NCBI RefSeq assembly: GCF_035621135.1
Contig: NZ_CP141728.1
Span: 1-64,000 of the forward strand
DNA length: 64,000 nucleotides
Direction: 5' to 3'
Source of the DNA: Sinanaerobacter sp. ZZT-01
Lineage (GTDB): Bacteria; Bacillota; Clostridia; Peptostreptococcales; Anaerovoracaceae
Under the pieces are notes generated by a model that searched no databases, was not told the origin of the DNA, and saw nothing but the letters and a program-made list of their open reading frames with translations. Shown one piece after another: positions 45,434 through 54,346 of this stretch. A program made the translations under genes and the position numbers. Every line of letters begins with the position of its first letter. The first letter of the stretch is position 1.

Positions 45434-45889
45434 ATGAAAATAAATACCAAATATTTTGGAGAAGTAGAAATTAATTCAAAAGAAGTTCTTTCATTTTCGA
45501 AAGGACTTTTTGGATTTGAGTCAGAAAAGGAATTTGTTTTAATGCATTTTGATGAAGAGGATTCTATTTATTGCCTACAAAGCTTAATCGAACCGTCTCT
45601 CGCCTTTATTGTGCTAAATCCTTTTAACTTATTCCCACAGTACAAGCCACAACTTTCTGACTCTGAATTGAAAAGCTTAAGCGTGTCTTCAAGTACCGAT
45701 CTATTCTACTATGTGATCACTGTTCTACGTGAACCGTTCCATGAGTCCACTGTAAACTTAAAATGCCCAATTGCGGTTAACTTAGAGACAAAAAAAGCAC
45801 GGCAAATCATCTTAGAAAATGAAAATTATTCTATGCGTGAAACATTCATTTCCAAAGAAGAAAAGGAGGGATTGTCTTGCTCATATTAA
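45434..45889 (+). CDS. fliW: Flagellar assembly factor FliW
   Basis: A 151-residue beta-barrel protein. FliW binds flagellin in the cytosol and also blocks CsrA, so flagellin export relieves CsrA repression of hag. The patterns NTKYFGEVEINSKEVLSF and FPQYKPQLSDSEL are present. It overlaps csrA by 13 bases. Confidence 0.92.
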   Translation: MKINTKYFGEVEINSKEVLSFSKGLFGFESEKEFVLMHFDEEDSIYCLQSLIEPSLAFIVLNPFNLFPQYKPQLSDSELKSLSVSSSTDLFYYVITVLREPFHESTVNLKCPIAVNLETKKARQIILENENYSMRETFISKEEKEGLSCSY

Positions 45890-46110
45890 CAAGAAAGATA
45901 AATCAATCTTTTCTGATAAGTGAAGATATCGAAGTTACTGTGACAGAAATCAGCGGCGATAAAGTCAGAATTGCTATCGATGCTCCAAAAGAGGTTAAAA
46001 TTCTTAGAAAAGAGCTTATAGAAGCTACCTCCGCAAACAGAGAAGCTTTGGAAGGTTCAAATTTAGAGGTTTCACAGATAAAATCGATTCTACGCAAAGA
46101 GTATAAATGA
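45877..46110 (+). CDS. csrA: Translational regulator CsrA
   Basis: A 77-residue RNA-binding dimer that typically represses flagellin translation. The CsrA core MLILTRKINQSFLISEDIEV is clear. Start is TTG, with AAGGAGG seven bases upstream inside fliW. Flagellin is not in this window, so the target site cannot be shown. Confidence 0.94.
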   Translation: MLILTRKINQSFLISEDIEVTVTEISGDKVRIAIDAPKEVKILRKELIEATSANREALEGSNLEVSQIKSILRKEYK

Positions 46111-46136
46111 CACAGTAAAAAAGCTCTAATATCTGT

Positions 46137-46171
46137 AAAAAAGCATGTGGATTTTGACTACTTCACATGCT
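46137..46171 (-). terminator. Terminator of the long fla operon
   Basis: On the minus strand AGCATGTG and CACATGCT form an eight-base stem followed by TTTTTTAC. It overlaps the stop codon of the last minus-strand gene and lies just beyond csrA on the plus strand, so it also separates convergent transcripts. Confidence 0.85.
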
Positions 46172-46436
46172 CTGGGGCATAATTTAGAAAGTATACATAA
46201 ATATCAACTACAGCACGGTATAACTCTTCAGGGATCTCCGTTCCTAACTCTAGTTGTGATAAAACCGTACTCAAAGAGCTGTCTTCAAAAACAGGTACAT
46301 TATTTTCATTTGCAATTTCAACTATTTTTTCAGCCATGTGACCAAGTCCGGAAGCAACCACGACTGGTGTAGCCTCGTCCTCTTGATATTTTAGAGCTAC
46401 AGCTCTTCTCGGCAAATCTTTACTATACAGTGACAT
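46158..46436 (-). CDS. FlhB C-terminal-domain homologue (YlqH/FhlB type)
   Basis: A 92-residue soluble protein resembling the autocleaved cytoplasmic domain of FlhB: AVALKYQEDEATPVVVASG and AEKIVEIANENNVPVFEDSS. It lacks the membrane half and the NPTH cleavage motif. Such FhlB proteins can interact with the export gate. It closes the fla operon. Several ATG codons are possible; 46436 was chosen by spacing from GGGAG. Confidence 0.85.
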   Translation of the reverse strand: MSLYSKDLPRRAVALKYQEDEATPVVVASGLGHMAEKIVEIANENNVPVFEDSSLSTVLSQLELGTEIPEELYRAVVDIYVYFLNYAPEHVK

Positions 46437-47832
46437 TAATTTCATTTCTCCCTTCATAAAGCTTTGGAAATACCTCGGAAATACTCTTAGGTGCTATACA
46501 TTTTCCTAAAACAAAACTTCGAAAAGATATTTGGTTTCGAGCTATAATTTCGGATATCCCTTGGGATATTTCTTTCTCTTTTTGTTCAAGAACTTCCGGA
46601 TAATATAATTCTAGGTCTAGCTTTCCATCCTGTGAAAATAATATCATCTCAAAATAGCCTAGGTCACGAATATCAAATTTCACCAGCATTTTGACGGCTC
46701 GTCCTCCACTCTCTCCTTTTCCATTTTTATCATCTGGATCAATCCAAACTTCGGAAAAAAACTGCCGCCCATTCACCTCTGCCGGTATTGTCATATGTAC
46801 AAGAGGCATATATACGCTCTCATTTAATAAAAGAGAAGAAAGCATATTTTCAAAAATCCCTTTGCTTTCAATTCCAGCCATCCCATTTGCACCTTTTGAA
46901 ATGGTTTCTGCTAAATGATCCAGCAGCATTGTATTTTCATTTTCGGTATCTGCACTCATCAAACGATTTTTTAATGCCTCTAAATCTACTCCTGGCAATT
47001 TTCGGCTAATCTCACGAAACCCCATTAAACTTAAAAATGACTGTAAAAAAGCATCCTCTTCTCCGCATTCATATCGCGCAATATTTAGAGTCAATATTCC
47101 CATAATATCTCGTGCCATTCCAAAGTCTTTTGTGCTGCTTACATAATTGGCCAGAAAAGGAAGTATCTCATTTTTTAATACAGTTAAATTGCTCCTGTTT
47201 TGTCCATTTGGATGCAGCTCTAATTTTCCAATCATACTATTTAATTGAGACCCTCTAGATTGCGGCATACTCATAGCGATGTTTTTTAAATTTGAAGTCA
47301 TATTTTTAAGAATATGATTTCCAGAAGACATGCTGTCATAGCGGCGTAAAAAATCTAAAACAGCACTTTTCAATTCAGATGAACCACTTTCTTTAACCGT
47401 TTGACGAAGTAAATCGAAAAATGGCCCAGAGAATTTAATTGCATAGTTTTTTTGGTTTTGAAAAAATTGAAGCAGCTCCTGATCTGTCATTTTTAATAGA
47501 TTCATGTACTGTGCAAGTTCTTCCGTAAATTCAGAGCTTAGCCCAGCATTTACTTGACTTCCAAGCTTCGAAAAGAACATTTCACCGTAAGTCTCCGTTA
47601 AGCTTCCTAAATTTCGAACCGCCTGCATAAATTTATCAAAATTGGAACCCATATTTTTTGCATATTGATTTGGCTGCCGGTCTGCATTCACATTCTGATC
47701 CTGCGTTTTTGAGACTCTGGATGGGTTCGCCACATTATATAATTGCTCCTGCTGCGGGTTTTGATGAGTTTTTACTCGGCTCGTATTGTCACTGCTGGTT
47801 ACAGGTGTGTCAACTCTTAAAAGATCCACCAT
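46423..47832 (-). CDS. YlqG-like protein with FliK-like C-terminus
   Basis: A 469-residue protein. The N-terminal ~75 residues are polar and disordered. The middle is helical. The C-terminal part (VWIDPDD...LVKFDIRDLGYFEMIL...LELYYPE) looks like the Flg_hook fold of FliK. In B. subtilis ylqG and ylqH lie side by side next to export genes in the same way. The function is not known; a secretion-related substrate or regulator is possible. ATG at 47832 has AAGGAG. Confidence 0.65.
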   Translation of the reverse strand: MVDLLRVDTPVTSSDNTSRVKTHQNPQQEQLYNVANPSRVSKTQDQNVNADRQPNQYAKNMGSNFDKFMQAVRNLGSLTETYGEMFFSKLGSQVNAGLSSEFTEELAQYMNLLKMTDQELLQFFQNQKNYAIKFSGPFFDLLRQTVKESGSSELKSAVLDFLRRYDSMSSGNHILKNMTSNLKNIAMSMPQSRGSQLNSMIGKLELHPNGQNRSNLTVLKNEILPFLANYVSSTKDFGMARDIMGILTLNIARYECGEEDAFLQSFLSLMGFREISRKLPGVDLEALKNRLMSADTENENTMLLDHLAETISKGANGMAGIESKGIFENMLSSLLLNESVYMPLVHMTIPAEVNGRQFFSEVWIDPDDKNGKGESGGRAVKMLVKFDIRDLGYFEMILFSQDGKLDLELYYPEVLEQKEKEISQGISEIIARNQISFRSFVLGKCIAPKSISEVFPKLYEGRNEINVTV

Positions 47833-47847
47833 TGTACTCACTCCTTC

Positions 47848-48915
47848 TTACTTTTGCAGATTTTTTTCTCGAATTCTATATACCAATGCTAAAATTTCGG
47901 CCACTGCACCATAATACTCCAAAGGAATTTCCTGATCAAGTGACGATGCAGCATAAATAGCACGAGTTAATTCCCTATTTTCAATTACATATACACCATT
48001 CTGCTCAGCCACATATACGATACGAAGTGCCAGTTCATCCTGGCCCTTTGCAACTACATACGGTGCAGCATCTTTTTTAATATCATATTTCAATGCGACT
48101 GCATAATGCGTCGGGTTACGAATGATTACATCCGCATCAGGAACAGATTGCATCATACGAGACATTGCCATTTTCCGCTGCAATTCTTTAATTTTACCTT
48201 TAACCTTAGGGTCACCCTCCATTTGCTTATATTCTTCTTTCACTTCTTGTTTTGTCATACGAATCTGCCGTTCATAATCCCATCTTTGATACAAAAAGTC
48301 AAATCCAGCAATAAAGACAAAAACGATGCACACCATATATACCATGCTCATAACCGAATTTAAAACGTAAGAAACAGAAGCCTCAATTCCCAAAAACAAG
48401 GTTTTAATTAGATCACCAGCACGATCTCTAAAAAACATATATAAGATGTATCCGATAATTGTTATTTTTATTAAACCCTTTAATACTTCTATAAAACTTT
48501 TTAAAGAAACTATTTTTTTTATTCCCTCTAAGGGATTTAGACGATTAAACTTTGGCTTTAAGCTATCCTTAGAAAAAAGAAAGCGAGTCTGCGCACCAAC
48601 ACCAATGACTGCCGCCAAAATAGATACCGAAAAAATTGGTACCATAATTACAGCTATGTTCATCATAGCATCTATCAATATCTCACGGCTTATTGTCAAC
48701 GATAATGTCTGTATTTCATAAACCCCATTTATATAGTGATAAATACATCCCGCAACCTTTTTATATATTATGGGGAACATTGCCTTGATTGTAAAGAATA
48801 CCATTGCAAGTGAAAGAACCGTACCGATATCTTTACTTGAAAATATATTTCCTTTTTTTCGCTCATCCCTCCGCTTTTTCGGGGTGGCTTTTTCGGTTTT
48901 GGAACCGTTATCCAA
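47848..48915 (-). CDS. flhB: Flagellar export gate and switch protein FlhB
   Basis: A 355-residue protein with four membrane segments and a C-terminal cytosolic domain. The autocleavage motif NPTH (267-270) is intact; cleavage switches export from hook to filament substrates. The start is TTG with GGGGGGAGAGG. It follows fliR by 15 bases. Confidence 0.96.
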   Translation of the reverse strand: MDNGSKTEKATPKKRRDERKKGNIFSSKDIGTVLSLAMVFFTIKAMFPIIYKKVAGCIYHYINGVYEIQTLSLTISREILIDAMMNIAVIMVPIFSVSILAAVIGVGAQTRFLFSKDSLKPKFNRLNPLEGIKKIVSLKSFIEVLKGLIKITIIGYILYMFFRDRAGDLIKTLFLGIEASVSYVLNSVMSMVYMVCIVFVFIAGFDFLYQRWDYERQIRMTKQEVKEEYKQMEGDPKVKGKIKELQRKMAMSRMMQSVPDADVIIRNPTHYAVALKYDIKKDAAPYVVAKGQDELALRIVYVAEQNGVYVIENRELTRAIYAASSLDQEIPLEYYGAVAEILALVYRIREKNLQK

Positions 48916-48930
48916 CTACCTCTCCCCCCT

Positions 48931-49695
48931 TTAGTTTAAAAAATACATACTTGCATGAATTGCATCAAACATCAGCTCTATGGACTTTCCCAAAAATGAT
49001 ACGATCGGAGAAAAAATGAAAACTAGGAGAATTAATCCGGCAAATAATTTCGCTTGTATATTTACCACAAATACATTTATTTGCGGAATTGCTTTCATCA
49101 AAATTCCCACTCCGATTTCCATCAGAAATTGGCTTGCCAAAACTGGCATTGCTAATTTTACAGCTAAAACAGTGCACTGACAAAAAACATCAACGATGTG
49201 CCCTGTTAGTTCTGTATGTATTTGCAGTTCCCCATACGGAATCAGTTCTCCGGATGTCAGAAACAATTTTACTAAAGTTAGATGGGCATCGGTCGTAAAA
49301 AACAAAAACATATATGTAATATTAAAAAAAGTTGCAGTTAATGAAAGGGATACATTGCTTTGTGGATCATAAATTTTAGACATAGAGATACCCATCTGCA
49401 TATCTATTAATTCCCCTCCAAAGATAATAATATAAGAAAACAGAGCGCAAATAAACCCTATGGCATATCCCACTATTAGTTCTTTTATCATTAAAATCAT
49501 AAGTGTAATCGAACTCATCGTATCAACGGTCTGCGGCTGAGAAAAAGTAGAAATTACCAAAGTAAGCATGATAATTAGCCCCGCTTTAAATATACTAGGA
49601 AAGTTCTTTCCACCTAAGAGAGGATTAAATAAAATACACCCCGTCATTCGCATAAATACAAGAGCAATTCCTGTCAACTGTGCTATGTTAATCAT
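48931..49695 (-). CDS. fliR: Flagellar export gate protein FliR
   Basis: A 254-residue membrane protein with about six hydrophobic segments; family patterns GGKNFPSIFKAGL and GYAIGFICALFSYIIIFGGELIDMQMG are present. With FliP and FliQ it forms the helical export gate. It lies 12 bases after fliQ. Confidence 0.95.
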   Translation of the reverse strand: MINIAQLTGIALVFMRMTGCILFNPLLGGKNFPSIFKAGLIIMLTLVISTFSQPQTVDTMSSITLMILMIKELIVGYAIGFICALFSYIIIFGGELIDMQMGISMSKIYDPQSNVSLSLTATFFNITYMFLFFTTDAHLTLVKLFLTSGELIPYGELQIHTELTGHIVDVFCQCTVLAVKLAMPVLASQFLMEIGVGILMKAIPQINVFVVNIQAKLFAGLILLVFIFSPIVSFLGKSIELMFDAIHASMYFLN

Positions 49696-49707
49696 AAGAG
49701 CCTGTCC

Positions 49708-49968
49708 CTATTTCTGCATTAAATAAAATATTTGCTCTGTAAAGTTCATTAAAGATTCCAACATCCACGAACCTCCGGCTAATAGTATAATTGCAATTAA
49801 AAGTAATTTAGGAACGAAGGTTATTGTCTGTTCATGTATCTGTGTAGCTGCTTGAAAAATAGATATAATTAATCCAATCAGCATACTGATTAACAGCATA
49901 GGTGCTGCTAATTTTGTAGCTAAAACAATTGCATCTTGCATAACCTCGAGTGCACTTGAAACTGTCAT
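49708..49968 (-). CDS. fliQ: Flagellar export gate protein FliQ
   Basis: An 86-residue protein with two membrane segments and the family core ISIFQAATQIHEQTITFVPKL. GGAGG precedes the ATG. Confidence 0.96.
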   Translation of the reverse strand: MTVSSALEVMQDAIVLATKLAAPMLLISMLIGLIISIFQAATQIHEQTITFVPKLLLIAIILLAGGSWMLESLMNFTEQIFYLMQK

Positions 49969-49998
49969 TTTCGTTCCTCCAATTCACATCGTATATCG

Positions 49999-50655
49999 TC
50001 AATTGAAACTTTTAACCAAGCTGGAAAAGAGTAGATCCCATCCATTTACAACCACAAATAATAGTATCTTAAACGGCAGCGAAATCATAGCCGGTGGAAG
50101 CATAATCATTCCCATCGACATCAGTGTGCTGGATACTATAATATCTATAATCAAAAAAGGAATAAAAATCAAAAATCCCATTGTAAATGCTCGACTTAAT
50201 TCGCTCGTCATAAATGCCGGAACTACAATTGTCATAGGTATCTCATCCAAATTTTCCGGGGTTTCTTTATCTGCAAACTCTAAATACATGTTTAAGGTGT
50301 CAATCTTCGTCTGAGCCAGCATAAACTCTTTCATGGGTACCTCAGCTTTTTTTAAAGCGACTTCTTGCGTTATCTGCCCTTGCTGATACGGTTCATAAGC
50401 CTGTGAATTGATATCCTGCATGACAGGAGTCATGATAAACAGCGATAAAAACAAAGCAATTCCTGTCAAGACCATATTGGGAGGTGTCTGCTGTAAACCC
50501 AATGCATTTCGAAGAATTGACAATACGATAATAATTCTTGTAAAAGATGTCATCATCACAATAATCGATGGCAGTAATGTAATGATAGTAAGTAAAACTA
50601 AAAGCTCAAGAGTTTGTACATGATCTCCGTTAATATTAATCAATGAATCTAGCAT
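49999..50655 (-). CDS. fliP: Flagellar export gate protein FliP
   Basis: A 218-residue protein with four membrane segments. Family motifs include MTSFTRIIIVLSILRNALGLQQTPPN and MGMIMLPPAMISLPFKILLFVVVNGW. Unlike proteobacterial FliP it lacks a clear cleavable signal peptide. It is the core of the export pore. Confidence 0.96.
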   Translation of the reverse strand: MLDSLININGDHVQTLELLVLLTIITLLPSIIVMMTSFTRIIIVLSILRNALGLQQTPPNMVLTGIALFLSLFIMTPVMQDINSQAYEPYQQGQITQEVALKKAEVPMKEFMLAQTKIDTLNMYLEFADKETPENLDEIPMTIVVPAFMTSELSRAFTMGFLIFIPFLIIDIIVSSTLMSMGMIMLPPAMISLPFKILLFVVVNGWDLLFSSLVKSFN

Positions 50656-50673
50656 GAAAGACTACTCCCCATT

Positions 50674-51015
50674 CTACTTCTCCTTTGCCTTTTTATTAAG
50701 CATTCCATCCAATACATGTTTAAATGATTCCGGATGCAAAGATATACGCCCGTCGTGTGGTAGTTCGATTAATTGTTCCTCTGATAATTCTGTTAAAATT
50801 TGAATCGTTTGCGGTGTATTTCCGACCAAATAATGCTTATCACCGATTTGCAATATAATAACAGACCGGTCTTGCCCTGTCGGAAGCCGATCAATAATTT
50901 TCATATATTTTGCACTGTTTATTTTAGAAGTACTGGAAGCCAAATATTTACTGAATAAATAACTTAAATAAATAACGCCGATCATCGCAATCACGGCCAA
51001 AATAAGTTCAACCAC
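50674..51015 (-). CDS. fliO: Flagellar protein FliO
   Basis: A 113-residue protein with one N-terminal membrane segment and a cytosolic tail, matching FliO/FliZ, which helps FliP assemble. The core is MKIIDRLPTGQDRSVIILQIGDKHYLVG. The start is GTG with AGGGG upstream. Confidence 0.9.
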   Translation of the reverse strand: MVELILAVIAMIGVIYLSYLFSKYLASSTSKINSAKYMKIIDRLPTGQDRSVIILQIGDKHYLVGNTPQTIQILTELSEEQLIELPHDGRISLHPESFKHVLDGMLNKKAKEK

Positions 51016-51027
51016 AGTGTTTCCCCT

Positions 51028-52398
51028 CTATGCTTTTATACTTGGATCTTTGAATAGTAACTCGTGTCCCTTTAAAATTTCTGTAATCCGAACACCAAAG
51101 GAATCATCAACCACCACGACATCCCCTTTAGCAACCGCTTGTCCATTTACATAAATATCAATTTGATCACCAGCCATTTTATCTAAAACAATCAGTGTTC
51201 CCTTTGTAAAGTTCAAAATATCTTTAACGGCTCTCTTCGTCCTTCCGATTTCAACTGATACTTGCAAAGGAACTTGCATAATTAAGTCTAAATTGGATTT
51301 TTCCTCTACATTTAATTTTACTAAATCACCTGCTGGATTTTCTTTTGAAACATATTTCATGTCAATCACTTTCGGCTCTGACTGCATCATTGGTTGCTGC
51401 TGCATCATTGGTTGCTGCTGCATCATTGGTTGCTGCTGCATCATCGGTTGCTGCTGCATCATCGGTTGCTGCTGCATCATTGGTTGCTGCTGCATTGTTG
51501 GCTGCTGCTGCATCATTGGCTGCTGCTGCATTGTTGGCTGCTGTTGCATCGTTGGCTGCTGCGACGCAGCTATCATTCGTTCAATTTCTTCCTGCGACAT
51601 TGTTTGAGAAGGAGATGCTGTCGGTTTTTCTACAACGGGCTCTGAGCCTCCTGCCATTTGCGCCATCATATCTTCAATTTCCTGCTGTGACATCGTGCGA
51701 GTTCCATTTCCCTCTGCTTTGTCCGCATCCTCAGGTCCTTTGTTCATCTGCATTCCTGCCGGTTGAATTAAATTCACTTCACCATTCTCGCCTACATCGC
51801 TCAATCCAAAGGAAGCTACCAAATGCTTTGCAAGCTGTATTTCCATTAAAGTCATAAATTCGCTATGAAGAGCTCCTTCAATATCCAGCTTGAAGGAAAC
51901 GACAACCATAGGTTGATCTGGTGTAAAATATTTTTTCTTAAAATCCATGGATTCTTCCACTTCAAAAGAAATTGGAGTCGAAATGTTAATAACTTCCCCC
52001 AAAAACTCCGCCAGGGCAGTTGCAGAAGCACCCATCATTTGATTCATGACCTCACAAACCGCGCTCATGCTCATTTCATCCAGTTCAAATTCCTCATCCG
52101 GTATTTCCGTATGCATCAGCAATTCTAAAATATTCCTTACATCTGTCCGTTTTAACAGCATGATATTATTTCCGGATAAGCCTTCTACATATGTAATTTC
52201 AACAGCAATTGCAGGTTCTAAAGAAGTAAACTCAAATTCATCAATATCCAATACTCGAACTTTTGGAGTCGTTATATCAACACGCCGTTCCAGCATATCT
52301 GAAACAGCCGTAGCGGAAGAACCTAAGCTAATATTTAAGATCTCGCCAATCGCATCTATTTCCATTTCATTGAATATTTTAGCATTTTTTTCACTCAT
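51028..52398 (-). CDS. fliY: Motor switch phosphatase FliY
   Basis: A 456-residue protein. The N-terminal half is CheC-like with two complete phosphatase motifs (DAIGEILN and SAVCEVMN), expected to dephosphorylate CheY-P at the motor. A Met/Gln-rich linker holds ten MQQQP-type hexapeptides. The C-terminal ~90 residues are the SpoA domain of FliN (DLIMQVPLQVSVEIGRTKR, VKDILNFTKGTLIVLDK), which builds the C-ring. GGAGG precedes the ATG. Stop codon is TAG. Confidence 0.95.
   Translation of the reverse strand: MSEKNAKIFNEMEIDAIGEILNISLGSSATAVSDMLERRVDITTPKVRVLDIDEFEFTSLEPAIAVEITYVEGLSGNNIMLLKRTDVRNILELLMHTEIPDEEFELDEMSMSAVCEVMNQMMGASATALAEFLGEVINISTPISFEVEESMDFKKKYFTPDQPMVVVSFKLDIEGALHSEFMTLMEIQLAKHLVASFGLSDVGENGEVNLIQPAGMQMNKGPEDADKAEGNGTRTMSQQEIEDMMAQMAGGSEPVVEKPTASPSQTMSQEEIERMIAASQQPTMQQQPTMQQQPMMQQQPTMQQQPMMQQQPMMQQQPMMQQQPMMQQQPMMQQQPMMQSEPKVIDMKYVSKENPAGDLVKLNVEEKSNLDLIMQVPLQVSVEIGRTKRAVKDILNFTKGTLIVLDKMAGDQIDIYVNGQAVAKGDVVVVDDSFGVRITEILKGHELLFKDPSIKA
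51385..51564. repeat. Tandem 18-base repeats encoding MMQQQP in FliY
   Basis: Ten 18-base units of the pattern CATCATTGGTTGCTGCTG (minus-strand coding) with few substitutions. They lengthen the linker between the phosphatase and SpoA halves. The number of units may vary between strains. Confidence 0.92.
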
Positions 52399-52417
52399 AA
52401 ATATTTCCTCCGCCGAC

Positions 52418-53422
52418 CTAGTTTTTTACAATTGTTCCATTTAGCTTTACTGCCATATTCTCTTTATAAAGACCTAATTTTCCCTTAAACCAAGGTTCTT
52501 CTTCCACACATAAATAAACGTCCGAATCCTTTGGCACATGTAAATTAAGTACATCATTCACCTTAAGGTGATACAAATCTTCTAAACTAATCAAAGCCTC
52601 ACCCAATAATGCTTTGACATCTAATGCAGATTCTTCCACGCTCCTAGCTAATGAGATGCGTTCTAATTCTCCTTGCTGTTCCTTTTTCTTACTAATCGTT
52701 TTAGATTTTTCAAACGCTTCAAAAACATGGTTTAAAATATTGCCCGGTAAACAGATATTAATTTTCCCCTCTGCATCTTTTAATTTTATAGATAAAATAA
52801 CAATGACTACAATTTCATCCATTCCTACCACTTGCACAAGTCTAGGGTTTGTCTCCAATCGACGAAATTGAAAATTAATATCCAAGTAATTTTGCCATAC
52901 ATCACTCATAAGGGGAGAGATATGCTTAATCACACTTTCATATAAAACCAATTCAATATCTGTATACCCGCCATTTTCATCATCTTCATCGGAATCACCT
53001 GTACCTCCAAGCATGCGGTCAATAATCGCATAGATAATAGGCTTTGATATTTCAACCATTAATGGTTCTTCATCATCGGAATCTCTTCCGCTGATATTCC
53101 CATCAATAAAAGCAACAATATCGTCTTCTCCTAATGCATTATTAAATTCATAATATCTCTGCTCCTCAATATCAACCAATTCCACCTCACAGCTTAAGCG
53201 AAGCATGCTTGTCAAGTGTGAAGCAATCACTCTGGCATAGTTTTCATACACGCTATTAACTAATTTCAAACGATCTTTAGTAAATTTTTTCGGTGTATGA
53301 AAATCGTACTTTCGAACCTTTGGTTCCGAAGTACTGTTTGTGATATCCTGCTTATCAAATCCCTCTGTTTGTACTGCACTTAATAAGGCATCTATTTGGC
53401 TTTGCGTTAAAACATCACCCAT
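52418..53422 (-). CDS. fliM: Motor switch protein FliM
   Basis: A 334-residue C-ring protein. The N-terminal CheY-P-binding motif LTQSQIDALLSAV is present, followed by the middle CheC-like domain and a C-terminal SpoA domain. It controls rotation direction with FliG and FliY. ATG at 53422 has GAGGAG upstream. Confidence 0.96.
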   Translation of the reverse strand: MGDVLTQSQIDALLSAVQTEGFDKQDITNSTSEPKVRKYDFHTPKKFTKDRLKLVNSVYENYARVIASHLTSMLRLSCEVELVDIEEQRYYEFNNALGEDDIVAFIDGNISGRDSDDEEPLMVEISKPIIYAIIDRMLGGTGDSDEDDENGGYTDIELVLYESVIKHISPLMSDVWQNYLDINFQFRRLETNPRLVQVVGMDEIVVIVILSIKLKDAEGKINICLPGNILNHVFEAFEKSKTISKKKEQQGELERISLARSVEESALDVKALLGEALISLEDLYHLKVNDVLNLHVPKDSDVYLCVEEEPWFKGKLGLYKENMAVKLNGTIVKN

Positions 53423-53436
53423 ACTGATCTCCTCTT

Positions 53437-54291
53437 TTATTGTGATTGTTTTTCTGTATTATTCGTATTAGTTAATGGTTGTCCTACAGATTCTCCTTGT
53501 TCTCCGGGGCCTTCTGTTACATTTTCATGTTCATCAATTTGCTTATATACTTCTTCTAATGTAACACTGACCTTATTACTTTCTGTAATCAAAATTTCTA
53601 CTCTTCTATTTCTTGCTCGGTCTTCTTCTTTTACAAAAGGAGCAATCGGGTAATTCTGTCCATACCCGCTATCAATTAACTTTTTAGGGTCAATTACACT
53701 TTTTTCCTGTATAAAAATAAGTACAGTAGTTGCACGATTCGAAGCTAAAAATCGATCACCAACTATTGGATTCGGTTTATTCGGATCGGCTTGATTTGTA
53801 TGTCCTAAAATACGCATCTCATTGATCTGATCTTGAATCGGCTCGATTCCAGAGGCTAGAAAAGTCAAAACATCTTTTCCTCGCTGTTTTAAAACGTAAC
53901 TGTCTCCATCGAAGAAAACATCATTACGAAAGACAATAAATGTATATCCATCTCCCTGATGAACATCAATGTCACCAGACAATTTATTTTCTATTATATA
54001 TTCCTCCATACGATAATACAAGTCTTGAAATTCTGTAACATCTGTCATTAAGCCTTTTCCACCTGACGAAAGCGGATCTTTCCCTTCCTCTCCTGCCATT
54101 TCCTCAGTGACAATCTGTGATACTTCTTTTGCCTTGGGATTTAATGCTTTTACTAAAACAGACCACTTTGCAGAATCAACACTGGACACAGAAAAAAGCA
54201 GCACAAAGAAACACAATAACAAGGTTACCATATCGCTGTATGTATTCATCCATGCATTTTTATCAACCGGCTTCTTAGTTTTTTTTTGCAT
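53437..54291 (-). CDS. motB: Motor stator protein MotB
   Basis: A 284-residue protein with one membrane helix carrying the proton-binding Asp20 in NTYSDMVTLLLCFFVLLFS. The C-terminal OmpA-like peptidoglycan domain contains MRILGHTNQAD and RARNRRVEIL. MotB anchors the stator to the wall. The first in-frame TTG touches the ribosome site, so the ATG at 54291 was chosen. Confidence 0.95.
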   Translation of the reverse strand: MQKKTKKPVDKNAWMNTYSDMVTLLLCFFVLLFSVSSVDSAKWSVLVKALNPKAKEVSQIVTEEMAGEEGKDPLSSGGKGLMTDVTEFQDLYYRMEEYIIENKLSGDIDVHQGDGYTFIVFRNDVFFDGDSYVLKQRGKDVLTFLASGIEPIQDQINEMRILGHTNQADPNKPNPIVGDRFLASNRATTVLIFIQEKSVIDPKKLIDSGYGQNYPIAPFVKEEDRARNRRVEILITESNKVSVTLEEVYKQIDEHENVTEGPGEQGESVGQPLTNTNNTEKQSQ

Positions 54292-54346
54292 CTCCAGTTC
54301 CAACTCCTTTGTCCATAAGTAAATAAAAAATCATTTCTTTACTTAT

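Noticed and set aside
51293-51857. Plus-strand frames with Cys- or Ala-rich repeats over fliY
   Set aside because: They are antisense readings of the MMQQQP DNA repeats.
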